A stretch of 64,000 nt of DNA from Marchantia polymorpha subsp. ruderalis. Taxonomy: Eukaryota > Streptophyta > Marchantiopsida > Marchantiales > Marchantiaceae. The DNA is taken from positions 31,746,501 through 31,810,500 of the forward strand of contig AP031352.1 in the NCBI GenBank assembly GCA_037833965.1, read 5' to 3'. The translations under genes and the position numbers were made by a program. The notes under the pieces are model-generated. The model ran no database searches, had not been told where the DNA came from, and saw nothing but the letters and a program-made list of their open reading frames with translations. Positions 23,200 through 34,889 of the stretch are shown piece after piece (within the stretch, counting starts at the first letter, position 1; every line of letters begins with the position of its first letter).

Positions 23200-24823
23200 T
23201 ATCGCTGATAATATGAAGGCGGGACTGGGTCCGGACAGTGGCCGCATGAATCGAAGTGGGAAAGAAAATCGAGCGGGCGAGGGAAAAATCGTCAGGGAGC
23301 AAGGAAGGAAGGTAGGGAGGGAGGGATGGAGGGCGGAAAGAAAAGCCGGTCGAATCTTATCGGACCACGCGCGCCCGGCGAGAGTGAAACGACAACGCGA
23401 GGTGAAACTGGGGAAGCCGGCGGGCGGACGGAAGGGAGTTGGCACGGCTGGCACCCACCGGAGTCTCCCAGATTTGACCCGGACCTCCCTGTAGCGGGAA
23501 GAACACAACAACAAGAAGAGACGAAATCCGGCCAGGCCACGCCGGGCCGGGCCGGGCCGGTCCGGTCCAGTCCAAGCCCAGCCAAAGTTAGGGAAAGGGG
23601 GACGGGGAGAACCTGCCCCGGCTTCACCTGCGATGTTCTCCGACCATGTTTCCATCCGTTCGCATGCCCATCCGACCATCCGACCATCAGACGTCCGGTC
23701 CGGCATCCATCCGCTCTTTTCCTTGCTGAGGAGGATCGGGAGATGATTAGCACACGCTCCCGGCACGAGAAGCCGAGCCGCGCACGGACGGAGCCCACCG
23801 GCCCGGCCCAACGCTCATTGGCGCGTCCGCCCAGGCGCTCTGGCTCGAGACTGACGCTCCTGGACTGCCCCTTTTCATTCGACTTCTTGATCCTCTGGGC
23901 GACTGATTCCTTCCTTTTCGCGCCGGAGCTCGAGCCCAGGACGACGACGAGGTTCCGAGAAGGAGCAAGTCGATCGGGGAGTGGGTGGAACGCGAGAGAT
24001 GGCCAGAGGCAATGCTGTGGCCGTGCGGTAGGTGTTTGCTCGGAGCAGTGGCAGAGGAGAGGAGAGGAGACGAGAGGAAGGATGCAGATCTCTAGCCGCG
24101 AGCAGGAGCATCCCGTAGTACCTTGTCCAGCCACTCCAGCCCCTCGACCGGCATTGAACTCTGTGTGTCGACAAAGAGTCTGTTGAAGCGGAGCAGGAGG
24201 ATGACGAGATAAAGGCGCAGTGCAGTTCTGCCGGTGTCGATGTTCTTTGTAGGGCGTGGCGAGTTGTAGAGGTAGTTGTAGGCCTCGCCAGGCCAGGTCA
24301 GGTCCTGTCAGGTCGGACAGTGGCAGGAAAAGTGAATGCGGTAGAAAGTGACCAATTTTTTATGAGCATGCTGATGGCAGTCTCGTCTGCAGATTGACAA
24401 GAGAGAGAGAGAGAGTGTGTGTGTTCCTAGGGACTGAGAAGGAGGTGGAACTCGTAGAGACGTATTGGAGGAGGATGAAGAGGAACGGAGAAGAGTAGAG
24501 TAAGGCGGAGGAGCATCGAGCAGAAGAGGGGGAGATGTTGGTGCAGTGCATACGGGTGAGGGGGAGGAAATGACGTACGGATTTTTTGTTTCGAGGTTTA
24601 TGCCTAGATGTGGGCATGACAGGAGCAGGAAGAATCTGGTGACCTAAAGTACCGTGGGGGTGAGTGGGTTCGCTATTGTGGAGAAGTTGGAGGTGAATGG
24701 TTGTGATTGTAGAGCAGTGGTAGTGATGGTTTGGGTCTGCAGCGCAGGGAATGAATGTGGGGGAAAATGGTGGGACCGGTGAATTACGGCCCTGGAAGGC
24801 GAAGATGATCAGAAGTGGAAGTC
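23200..24823 (+). promoter_or_regulatory. GC-rich region: probable promoter and 5' leader of bHLH gene
   Basis: The DNA from about 23200 to 24200 is strongly GC- and CpG-rich compared with the AT-rich flanks. It has GGGCC tandem repeats (about 23541-23565), repeated CATCCGACCATCCG, a GA/GT microsatellite at about 24398-24423 and GTCAGGTC repeats near 24295-24318. It ends just before the bHLH start codon. A CpG-rich island of this kind upstream of a plant regulatory gene fits a promoter and long leader. The long open frames here (for example 23326-24186) are explained by the absence of A/T-rich stops. Confidence 0.5.
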
Positions 24824-27531
24824 ATGGCAGCTTCAAGTACAAATTCGTGGCTCCACACTTCGCTTCTCTCGCCCTCATCACAGCAACAATCAGCTCAGCA
24901 TGCTCTTTACGCAACAGACCTGCCGATGCACCACCCGTCTTCGCATTTGGCTCAACAGCATCATGTAGGTTTAGGGCAGCAGGATCATCACCAGGAGCAC
25001 CTTCCGTGCGACACTTTCTGTCAGCCTCTGCATCACTCCCTCAATCCTGACTTTCAGCACTCGGCCGAGAGCCATCAGTTGAACGGTTTCAATGGAGGAG
25101 TCGGGGGCAGGTTAGCAATTTTCAACCTCCCATTCCACTACTCTCGCAAACTTGGCCGCCTGTTCATTGACTTTCTCGTCGGAGATGGAGAATCTGCTCT
25201 CCATTCCGCTGTACCCAAAGTTCGTTCCACAACCCTCCTGAATACGTAGCAGCTTACCTTGCCACCTCCGATAGCAGTTTTTTAATTTCAAAGTGCATGT
25301 CATCTTCTTTCTTTCGTATATAGGAGAGAGAGGGAGAGAGAGCAGTAGGCCCTGCAGGTAACTGTCAAGTGGAGGGGGAACGCTAGTCCCCACTCCTCAT
25401 GACATTCCAAATTTCTGCTTACTCCCTTCGATCGTCGCCTCATCCCTGTAGCTGTGGATACTTCGTTCAGCAAGCATTGATTTTCTATTGATTCGAGTAT
25501 CAGGAGTCATCCTATTCTTCCGTAAATGTGATTACAGTTACTGAGTTTCACCTGAATGATGTCGTGCAGTTGCAGCGGTCGTGTTGGTGTTGGAGGAGAA
25601 AATGGAGGTCATGTGTCGGCCAGAAAGGTTCACAAGGCAGATAGAGAGAAGCTACGAAGGGATCGGTTGAATGAGCAATTTGCCGAACTTGCCGGTGTGC
25701 TAGGTGAGCTTTCTTCTTTGTGCAGATTCTTTTTAGATATATATTAGTATGACTTACGCGCTGTGGAATCTTCGAATGCTGTGCCGAGGTGTAGCAGGTA
25801 CGGAAGTTTAAGAGTGATTTGATAAGCTTCTCGTTCGTCATCTGGTCTCAACCTAGAGCGGTTCTTTCAGTTTGATGGATATGGTTGCATACAATCGTAA
25901 GTTTTCTACGAATTAGAAGCTGACATGCCTCGTCTTGGATGAAAGATCCTGATCGGCCGAAGAATGATAAGGCAACGATACTCGGTGACAGCGTTCAAGT
26001 AGTTAAAGAGTTGCGGGCTGAGGTGAAACGTCTCAGAACCGAACATACTTCACTTCTCGATGAATCCCGGGATGTAAGCTTCTCACCGTTCTAAACTCTC
26101 AATAATCACGTCTTCACTTCTTGACGGACCTCTGAAGCCTGTGTCAAGCAATGCTTCCTGATTCTGCCGCTGATTTTAGATGTACTTTATTATCTACAGT
26201 CTCATCTCTACAAAGTCATGTTCGCAGGCTTTGAATATATTTCTCATTTTTACCTGATGTCTTGCAGTTGGCGCAAGAGAAGACCGAACTTCGAGAGGAA
26301 AAGGCCTCCTTGAAGAACGAGACAGAGCAACTACAAGGGCAACTTCAACAACGGCTACGGATTATGTTGCCTTGGATGGGAATGGATCCATCTCTAATGA
26401 TGGGAGCTGCACCATATGCTTATCCCATGGCTGTTCCGCAGCCTGGTCCCCCTTCATCGGAAGGAACTCAGACCAGTACAGCACCTCCAGTGCCGCAGTC
26501 CGTAGTTGCTCCTGCTGCTTACATTCCTATGGCTCCCACAGCTCCGGGCACCTTCGCAGTTCATCCAGCTTTGCAAGCGTATACGATGTTTGGGAACAGA
26601 CCCGGTGAAGGCGGGGCTCCTTATATGCCATATCCCCACTATCCCCCCCAAGTCAACTCGCACTCTCATGTGGAGAGGCCTTACGCCCAGTATCCCTCTC
26701 CCGTGCAGCCTCTCCCTGGTTATCTCATGCAAATGCAGCCTCACCAGGGCCAACCCCCTATAAGCGGTGCTCCGCCTGGGCCTTCGATGTATCGCTCTTA
26801 TGGACCAGGCATGCCATTGATGCCCCCCCAACCTCAAGCTAATCAGCAAAATGTACAGGCTAGAGCAAGTCAGCATCCAGTTGCTCCTTACGCTCACTAC
26901 CCTGCTTCTGGGATGCAACCTTATTCTGGACCGTCCCTGTCCTCATCCCCACAAGCTTCTCCTGGTCAGTCAGTCCAGACAACATTACAATTACAGACTC
27001 CCTCGCAGCCGCAACCCCAAAAGCCTTTCGAAGCCTCACCTGTCAATAGCACGGATGGATCTTCAAAAGCACAGGTAGATGCATAGATTTCATTCCTTTC
27101 TTTTCTAGATCAAAAGAATCGTCAACTAGGATCGTCTTGGAAGAGTGGATGCAAGTCCATTGTGATTCTTTTGCAGCAGGATGTGGAGACTGTTGTTGTG
27201 GGCTTGCATTGTTTTGGCACTAGAGCTTGAGCGGAGGTTGTTCAGATTGTCCTGCCAGTACGCTTGTAGCGTGTCTGATGAAGGACGTTTTTTATCACAG
27301 AGTGGAGGCTCGGGATCTGCTTCCTCTGGACATAAGAAAGAGCCCAAACAGGCAGCAGCGTCTGGAGTGTCTGACTCGATTGCAAGCTCTCCAATATCAT
27401 CAGCTCCAGCAGCTTCTGTCTCATCTACTGGGAACGGAGGAGACGCTGGACATTTGGATACTGGAGCTTGTCCCAATAGGGATACATCCCAAACTCATGA
27501 TACCTCTTTCGGGAGGCCACTTGTGAAATAG
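24824..27531 (+). CDS. bHLH121: bHLH transcription factor, subgroup IVb (bHLH121/URI-like), five exons
   Basis: Proposed exons are 24824-25110, 25570-25703, 25946-26073, 26268-27074 and 27301-27531, all with GT/AG borders and matching phases, giving about 528 residues. ATG 24824 opens a Gln/His/Ser-rich N-terminus. The bHLH spans about residues 114-165: basic region KVHKADREKLRRDRLNEQF, helix 2 KATILGDSVQVVKEL. It runs into a leucine-zipper-like stretch (EKTELREEKASLKNETEQL) and a Pro-rich tail with PWMGMDPSLMM and FAVHPALQAYTMFG, the hallmark C-terminal pattern of the bHLH121/URI group. In angiosperms these factors act in the nucleus upstream of the iron-deficiency response, dimerising with IVc bHLHs. 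An alternative acceptor (exon 2 from 25576) and read-through of intron 4 to TAG 27084 are possible. The last exon and downstream DNA are duplicated at 57289-58410. Confidence 0.85.
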
Positions 27532-28530
27532 GTCCATCACCATCAACTTAGCACACCCATCAGCGGGTTATTTTCTGCTAGACGCCTTCTTTCCAGTCGC
27601 CAAGTCTCAAATTTTGTAAGTGCTGAGTACTGAGCCCAGTTTGTAATTATCCACGTGATATGTTGTGTACATCGGTAGATCTGTTGAGTTCATTGAGAAC
27701 GTCATTCCTGTTTATGGTGAAGAAACACACAGTACTTCAACCAACTCTTCGAGCCACAAAAGCTCCCGGTTCAAGCCTTGGCTGGTCATTATGACGAAGC
27801 TTTTGGTTGGAATGTGGAAGTGTGTTTTTGCACTGAGCAGGCACTATGACAGTTGTTGAAATTGTCCTGCTGTCAATTTATTCCAGGATGGCCCGTCCTT
27901 GTCACGATTACCATGGTGCAAAACGTGCTGTCCAGCTTGCTCATCGGAGTAAAGAATTGAAAACGAATTTGGTCAAAGTTGTATTTGAGCAACATGATGC
28001 AATGTTTCGTTGAATCGCATTCGAACTTCACTAATTTCTGCAATCCATGTCTTTAAAGGGTAACTTGTTGCAATATTCAGTGTTCCGACTACCTTATCGA
28101 AGGAGAGATAATAGCTCAGCTTGCTGTCAAAATGGCGGCTCATGGCTGTTCTTCATCTGTATTCCACCAGAGACGTCATCATATTTGGAGGACGTTACTG
28201 CTTCCGTGGACCTTACACAAACGGTCGGATGGTCCTACCATAACTGTAGAGTCCAAGAGGTTTGCACTGTTTCCGGCCTCTAATGATAAAACGCAGGTAT
28301 CTGGAGTCCACGGTAACCGTCCAATCAACTCCCCAGTAACTCTTTGATCTACATTTCTCGTGGACTTTCTATCCTACATACGAAAAAATTATAGGTTTCT
28401 CTCGTTACCACAAATAATCGTAAAAAACTTCTAGGACGAAGAACTCTTGAACTAAAGGAACAAATTCTCGTCACTGAGAAATAGGAATTGAACATGAAGT
28501 TAATGTTGCAGTTGTCATATACCGAAAGCT
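27377..28530 (+). repeat. Segmental duplication, copy A part 1 (bHLH last exon and 3' flank)
   Basis: This stretch, from inside bHLH exon 5 through the 3' flank, is colinear with 57289-58410. Shared blocks include TCAGCTCCAGCAGCTTCTGT, GTGAAATAGGTCCATCA, TATTCAGTGTTCCGACTACC and AATCGTAAAAAACTTCTAGG. In copy B the duplicated block continues within about 30 bp into the match of 50579; here similarity stops near 28530. Confidence 0.9.
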
Positions 28531-30260
28531 CCAGTCGTCAATGTTCAATACGCCCATGTAAATCATACAACCATTGCAACCCAACCATGCTTGACAGTCA
28601 AGATTCATCATATTTTCTCTCCGTCCCATCTCAGACCGAGAAAAGTTTATAATTCATACTGATTCTGTTTAACTTCCTCCACCACCCAGTCGTGAGAAAT
28701 CTTTTTTATGTCAAAGTAGGTTCATTCAACTCTGCTGGTGAGTTCTTGAGTTCAAGATCCCTGAAATCACTGGCCATCTTTATGGTTAATATGTTGATTT
28801 TCCAATCTAAGACATTCAATATGACTAGACAACCTCTATAGCTTGACGATTTGTTATCTTCAGTAAATGGATGTGAAGTTCCAATAACATTTTCAGGGTT
28901 GCTTGATTCTCTCAATGCACTTAGAAAGGAGTACTTCGTAGTATCTACCAGAATTATCATGCGCACCGCACCGAGAATATCATGAGTTTTTCCTGTTCAC
29001 GAGGTGAAACTTAATAGTTTTCTTAGTTTTCTGACCCATCGGTGTAGCATCCGTCTCTCTTATATACTACTGAATCTTGCAATTATTTTCCTCACTAATA
29101 TCTTTTATTATGTGATACTTAATGATTTTCGAACAACGAGAGGGTCTTCATACTAAATGATGAAAAGCTGACTTGAACAACCCTAGGGTCAGGCACTGTT
29201 TCCCATTACTTGTGAGAATCCTTGATAATATAAAAGTTTGTGCTTATAAGAAGCAGGGTTGGAAACAAGGCACAAAACATTTTGCATGCAGATTATATAA
29301 ATATCAAAGAAAGAAATAAGAATCATAGAACAAGTTATTGCAGGTTGAAGCTTAAAAAGGTGATAAATGTTTACTTTGATGGTCAGCGTCTCCCGGAAGA
29401 CTTACAAGTACTCTCCTGAACTTTGCAAATAAGAAAAAAATGGGTCTTGCAAGAGTTTGTGGAAGGTAGAAGTAATTATGAAGGTATAGAATTGTCAAAT
29501 TTTAATTTCAAGAGATCAATTGGTTTTTAATCCTTGACTTGTAGATTTCATTCTACATTTTTTCTTTCCAAAGAGGGAGTGATAAATTCAACCTCGTGTT
29601 TCTCTACCAACAGTATCGTATGCGTAACAATGTAGGTTTCACACGTTGTATGTAATAACATTCACAGGTTAAATAAAATCTTCAAAATGTAATATATGTT
29701 GAATAATATATATATATATATATACCACACAATTTCCATCACGTATCCTATGCTATATTTCAATTGTACTTGTTTTTCAAAAGATATGATACATGATATA
29801 AAAAAATTTTCTTTGACAGTTTGAAGTAAATCAATAATAATTGAGTTTTAAATGATCGGTTAGAACTTTCAAACTATGTATTCATGTTGCTTTGATCCAT
29901 TAATTTTTTGACTGAACATTCCCAAAAACTCATAATAACAGTAAATATTTTTTAATGACAAAGTTTTAGTATTATTGCAGATAGGTATAATATCATTGCA
30001 ATCATATTATAGTGAAAATTAAGAATTCATGTGATTGATTCTTATTTTTTTCCATTATAATTTTATACGTTAAAAAAGTATTTGATTATTTGCAATTTGA
30101 ATACATGTTTGATATCCATAGATATAATTTAATATATTATTTTCAATTTTTCAATAAAAACACAAACAAAGATAGCTAAAGACCATGATTACAACTTGAA
30201 GTAAATATTTTACCATGATGCATATGTTCAAAAGTAAAATAAAATTTTTTTTAAAATTAT
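28531..30260. other. AT-rich DNA at left edge of the retroelement nest
   Basis: AT-rich sequence with no gene or recognisable element, including an (AT)n run at about 29706-29723. It is absent from the duplicate block at 58410-58440, so it belongs to the inserted material. Confidence 0.45.
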
Positions 30261-30513
30261 TGTTGAGTTTAACTCCGTTTAAGGAATAATCTCATGTTCT
30301 AACTATTTATAGCTAAGAATGTCGCCAGTGCTGGGGAGTTGAACTCAAGGATTTGTGTAGTATCAAAGCACTTCTTAGTGCACGTTCTCATGTGTGAGCT
30401 TCCCGGTGGATGTAGCCTTTGTGAACAACGATACAGTGGTTTCTCAACTCATCGTGTTGACTGTAATTTGATTTTTGTGTTTATTGTTTGTGATTTTTGG
30501 AACAATGCTAACA
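30261..30513 (+). mobile_element. Relic copia LTR
   Basis: Starts TGTTGAGTTTAACTCCG and ends ACAATGCTAACA. Both ends match the interrupted LTR at 40287-46729 (TGTTGAGTTTAATTCCG and AAATGCTAACA), and a shared block GTGTTGACTG-AATTTG lies before the end. It is followed by TTGGCACCAGACC, a degraded primer-binding-site-like sequence. It could be the 5' LTR of the copia element at 34890-40287 separated by insertions, or an independent relic. Confidence 0.55.
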
Positions 30514-31460
30514 AATTGGCACCAGACCATGATTACATTAATGATCGCACAGTGTCAGTTAGATTGTGAGATTTTTGCTAGTTCGGGAAGTTACTGCCAT
30601 GTGGCTCGTATGTTTAGATAATTACCCTCGCTGTTGTGTGTGGCAGGTTTATGTCTCAAGTCAAACGTAAATTTTTCTAAGACTATCTGATAGAAATTTG
30701 ACACTGATATTTTGTTTTCAATGATGATGGTTTCTGTGACAAAAATTGTGGACAAAGCTTGGAAGAATTTGACAATTGAATTGTATCGAAGAAAATTAAA
30801 TAATTGAGCTAGATAAGTTTGGACATGGTGTAATTTGGGAGTTGAAAGCTTGGTTAAACCTCTAGGTTGTTTGTTGAACTTCCTATAGTTGGAAATGTAA
30901 ATCAATTGTGAAGAAATTTGCCTCCATATACTCTTCTAGTCCTCTTCTTGATTCGTCGAGCAGAAATTGCGATTTGTGACGTGAATGTTTCTCAACGATT
31001 TGTCGCTAGAATTCGTCGAATGCGCAAGTCTAAGAGTCAATTTGTGACCCATGAATGTGAAAATTTTGTTTCATTGAGGGAGAGCATGAAACATTTTTGG
31101 CTGCTTCAGCTGTTGCAACGAGCAAGAGGTTGTGCGACCTCAGACATTGAGCAAGGCGGCGTGAATTGAAAGAGAGAGAAAGAATTTGTGATTACAACAT
31201 CTCAACTTCTTGGATCTTGATACTGCTTGCCGCGAAGAGGAAGCAAGATGTTGTAGTAGATCCAGACACTGATCGACATCAAAGCTATGAACCAACTTTT
31301 GCACGAAAGTATCGTGTATGGGAGGAGCATTGATGATGACTTGGAGATTTTGCTATCTCTGCAATATGATATTGAGAAGAAGCTTTTAGGATTTCAAAAA
31401 TTGTTTGAGATTAAAGAGTTAGATATTTTACTTCCAAATCTCCTTGTACTCCTCCGGTAC
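30514..31460. other. Unassigned DNA between LTR relic and gypsy fragment
   Basis: Open for about 80 codons at 30918-31169 on the plus strand (basic, no recognised domain). On the minus strand it should hold the integrase part of the gypsy fragment at 31461-32155, but no HHCC or DDE motif is visible. Confidence 0.35.
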
Positions 31461-32155
31461 TTACATCATCGTGTTTATAACCAACAAGTCTTCATCTGGA
31501 AAGTTATCATTCACCAATTGATTGCATCCTTTATCATATGCTCGAGACATCAAGTCCGCATTAGCATGCTTCTTGCCAAGTTGATACTCAAAAGTGTAAT
31601 CAAACTCTTCTAGTAACTTCCATCTAACTATTCTTACTTCAGCACTAGGTATGTTCAAAATATATTTCAAAGCCTTGGCCAGTCACTATAGTAAATCTTC
31701 CAGTCAACAAATAATGTCAAAACTTTTTAAGTGAAAAGATTACTGCTAAAGCCTCTCTTTTGATTATTGACTATTTCTTCTCCATTTGTACCATCTGTCT
31801 ACTAGTATAGCAGAGTAGATGATCATGATTTTCATCATCAAATTTACTCAAGTTGCATCTTACATCAATATTTGATGCATTCATATAGAGAAAAAAAGTT
31901 TTACTCCAATCCGGTTCTGCCAAAATTTAAGCCGTCACTAACGTCTTCTTGAGAATCTTAAACGCCAACTTTGATTCTTCATCCTTGGAGATGAGCTCGT
32001 ATTCTGTTTTCTTCTTCATGTATCTCGTCAAGGCATGAGCTTTGTTGGAAATGGACAAAATGAACCTTTGATAGTGCGCCATTATATCAAGAAATTACCT
32101 TAATTTGGTCAAAATCACCAAAAAAGTAAAATCCATGATCCTTTGCACCTTCTCT
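31461..32155 (-). pseudogene. Ty3/gypsy RT-RNase H fragment
   Basis: On the minus strand, from about 32155 downward, it reads as the RT thumb and RNase H of a gypsy element in broken frames: YQRFILSISNKA, AFKILKKTL, FFLYMNASNIDVRC, CYTSRQM, IIKREALAVIFSLKKF, then RWKLLEEFDYTFEYQLGKKH and ANADLMSRA (31461-31670). The usual catalytic aspartate of FFLYTDAS is Asn. Several stops interrupt it. Its upstream side is cut by the LTR-like repeat starting at 32160. Confidence 0.8.
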
Positions 32156-32159
32156 ATAT

Positions 32160-32933
32160 TGCAACCTCCGGGCTTACTCTCAATTAGGTTTACCTCAGAT
32201 GGTTTTGCGGTAGTTCATCATGGTTCTAAAAGGCTAGGATTTTTATTCATATTCACATCTCAAAACACACTCTCACACATATCTTCAATTCATCACATTC
32301 ACATACACATCGACACTCCTATATGCTAAAAAATGTCACTCTTTCATATATGAAACAAGTCTCTACACATGAATTCTCCAAACTTGCTTCAGAGGTTCTT
32401 CTCTAACTCTCTATATAAACTACTTGAGAATTTATCACATTAACAATTGATAATTCTTATTTATTCTACTTTTACAAAGATAGATCATAGTAAGTTTGAC
32501 TAGTTCCTAATACATGGCAACATGTCATTTTCCTCCTAAATCTTATAAATGTTTACTAATTCTTAGATTCAGGTGGCTACATACCATTTCTGCCTTTCCA
32601 ACTTGTAGAACTTCCACTTGCCACTAAATCATATTAGATTAGTTTAATCAATGAAATACAAATTACTTAGTTAAACTAATCAAAACTAAGCATGAAGATA
32701 AACGTTTATTCTATTGGAATCTAGACTTTTGCACAATATAAATTTGAAGTGTTCATTCAAATCTTTTAGAATTTTTCTAGTTTTTCCGCTAGGTATAGAT
32801 ATTATAGCTAAATATAATTATAACGTGATAAACTTAGTTACATCTGGTTAGACTTAGTCATAACTAAGCTAACCATGATTAATTGTTTGGTTACTTCTAG
32901 ATATATTTCACATATATGACATTCAGTCTCACA
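32160..32933. mobile_element. LTR-like repeat, copy 1
   Basis: 774 bp beginning TGCAACCTCCGG and ending CTCACA, about three-quarters similar by eye to 33439-34210 over its full length. Shared blocks include CATATATGAAACAAGTCTCTAC, CTTCTAGAACTT-like sequences and the final GGTTA/CATATATTTCACA region. It truncates the gypsy RT fragment to its left. No target duplication is visible. Confidence 0.65.
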
Positions 32934-33438
32934 AACCGGAGGTTGCAGACTTGGGCAAGGTAGCGCATGCCGTGCGAAGGTTGGCGAGAAAAAACATAGA
33001 GGTGTGATCGGAAAAATTGCTTGTTGGCGCGTGCATAGATGCACACAGCCGAGCGTAGGCGGAAAATTCTATACCGCAAAAAATCAATCATACGGCGACA
33101 CTAAGGCGACATATTACTCTCATAGCTTCACGTCACACACTCACTCAAGTCAACTTCATCAATGCCACGTCAATCTTTGAACATGCGAGGTGCTGACATG
33201 TGGACACGTGCGGTGTTGACACGTCAGTGCAGACAGTACACACATGTGGCATAGAGACAAGAAGTTGTCACGTGACAGCGACTTGATGGATCCAAGACAA
33301 GCGATGAGATGCGATCAAATCGGCAATCGCCACGTGGCGCGGAGCACATCAAGTAGGCATGGAAGACACGCAGGCACGTACAACACACAGTGCACAACAC
33401 GAAGACGCAAAAGACACACATGACTCAACACGCTGATC

Positions 33439-34210
33439 TGCAACCTCCAGGCTGACTCTCACTGAGGTTTACCTCAAATGGCTTTTCGATAGCTCATCAT
33501 GATTCTAAAAGACTAGGATTCTGCATCATACTCATAACCTAAACACCCTCTCACACAATCTCTCAAGATATCACTCCAACTCATACACTCATCGACACTC
33601 CAAGGTATTGAAAATTTGTCACTTTTTCATATATGAAACAAGTCTCTACATATGAACTCTCCAAACTTGCTTGAGAGTCTCTTCCCTACCTCTCTATATA
33701 TACTATTTGAGAATTTACCGTAGTAACAAATGGTAATTCCTTTCTAACCTACTTTTAGAAAGATAACCCATAGTAAGGTTGACTAGTTATCAATATATGG
33801 CAACATGCCATTGGCCTCCTAAACCTTCTAGATGTTTACTAATCCCTAGATTGAGGTGGCGACATGCCATTTGTGCCTTTCCAACTTCTAGAACTTTTCA
33901 CTTTCCACTAAGTCACCATTAGACTTAGTCTAACCAATGGATTACTCCTTACTTTAGTCAAACCAATCAAAACTAAACATTAAGTCCAAAAGTCTTTTCT
34001 CTTGGAATCTAGACTTTTGTACAAGATAAAATAGAAGTGCTCACTCAAATCTTCTAGAACTTCTCTAGTTATTCTGCCAAGTATAGACATTATAGCTAAA
34101 CAAGCTAGACTTAGTCATAACTAGCTAGATTTAATCATAACTATCCTTACCATGATTAACTCCTTGGCTAATTCTAGTTTTATTTCACACATGCAATATC
34201 CGGTCTTACA
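33439..34210. mobile_element. LTR-like repeat, copy 2 (probable solo LTR)
   Basis: 772 bp beginning TGCAACCTCC and ending GTCTTACA (TG...CA ends), flanked by GATC on both sides (33435-33438 and 34211-34214), a likely 4-5-bp target duplication. The surrounding DNA on both sides is similar in style (CACGTGGC-like words), fitting insertion into one background sequence. No coding content. Confidence 0.65.
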
Positions 34211-34889
34211 GATCCAAACGTCCAGCGGGGCACGCCACGTATGGACAAAAGTCATACGTGGCAAAACACATAGACGTGGGAGACACGGATGGCTTCATAG
34301 GTAGGCTTACATGATGCGCATGGACATAACGGAGAAACGTGGGCACGCGATGGGCAGATCTCGACAAGTTGGATAATCGCGGCAAACATGGGTAGCTTTT
34401 GGAATATTTTGTCCATAAGAAAGGTTTTATTTGTAAAGAATATTTTGCTTGTAAATATTTTGTCCAACAAAATCTTTGTCAAAATATGGGCAAATTGGAT
34501 CTTATGAAAAAGCTTTTGACGTTTTGACGCGCGAGTTTATCAAGACACGATTAACGGTGATGGTAACGGAGATCCCAACGGTGACGGTCGGAAATAACGA
34601 TGAAGGAATATGCCGTCATAAATATTTCTTTGAAATATATTTTCATCAAAAACTAGTCAAATTGGGTATCGTTGGAAAGCTGTCGCCAGGATTAAAGCAT
34701 CTGGACACTTCTCAGACACTAAACGATGACTTAGAAGGAGGAAATGACTCGGAAGCTGCCATTGTCTTTCATTTTTGACGTGTAGAGTCGGTAGGCCGAC
34801 ATGTCGGTGGCAATTTTGGATATAACATCATACCTTTTGATGGCCACGGTGAATATTTGCTTTGAGAAAAGCAAGTAAAAGTAAAATTA
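34211..34889. other. Unassigned DNA before copia gag
   Basis: No gene. Where a copia 5' LTR would be expected, no match to the LTR at 40287/46559 is visible, so the element is 5'-truncated or its LTR was displaced. Confidence 0.4.

Noticed and set aside
23326..24186. 286-codon open frame on the plus strand (and a similar one on the minus strand)
   Set aside because: Falls in the GC-rich island where stops are rare; low-complexity Arg/Pro/Gly composition and no domain. Both strands are open, as expected from composition.
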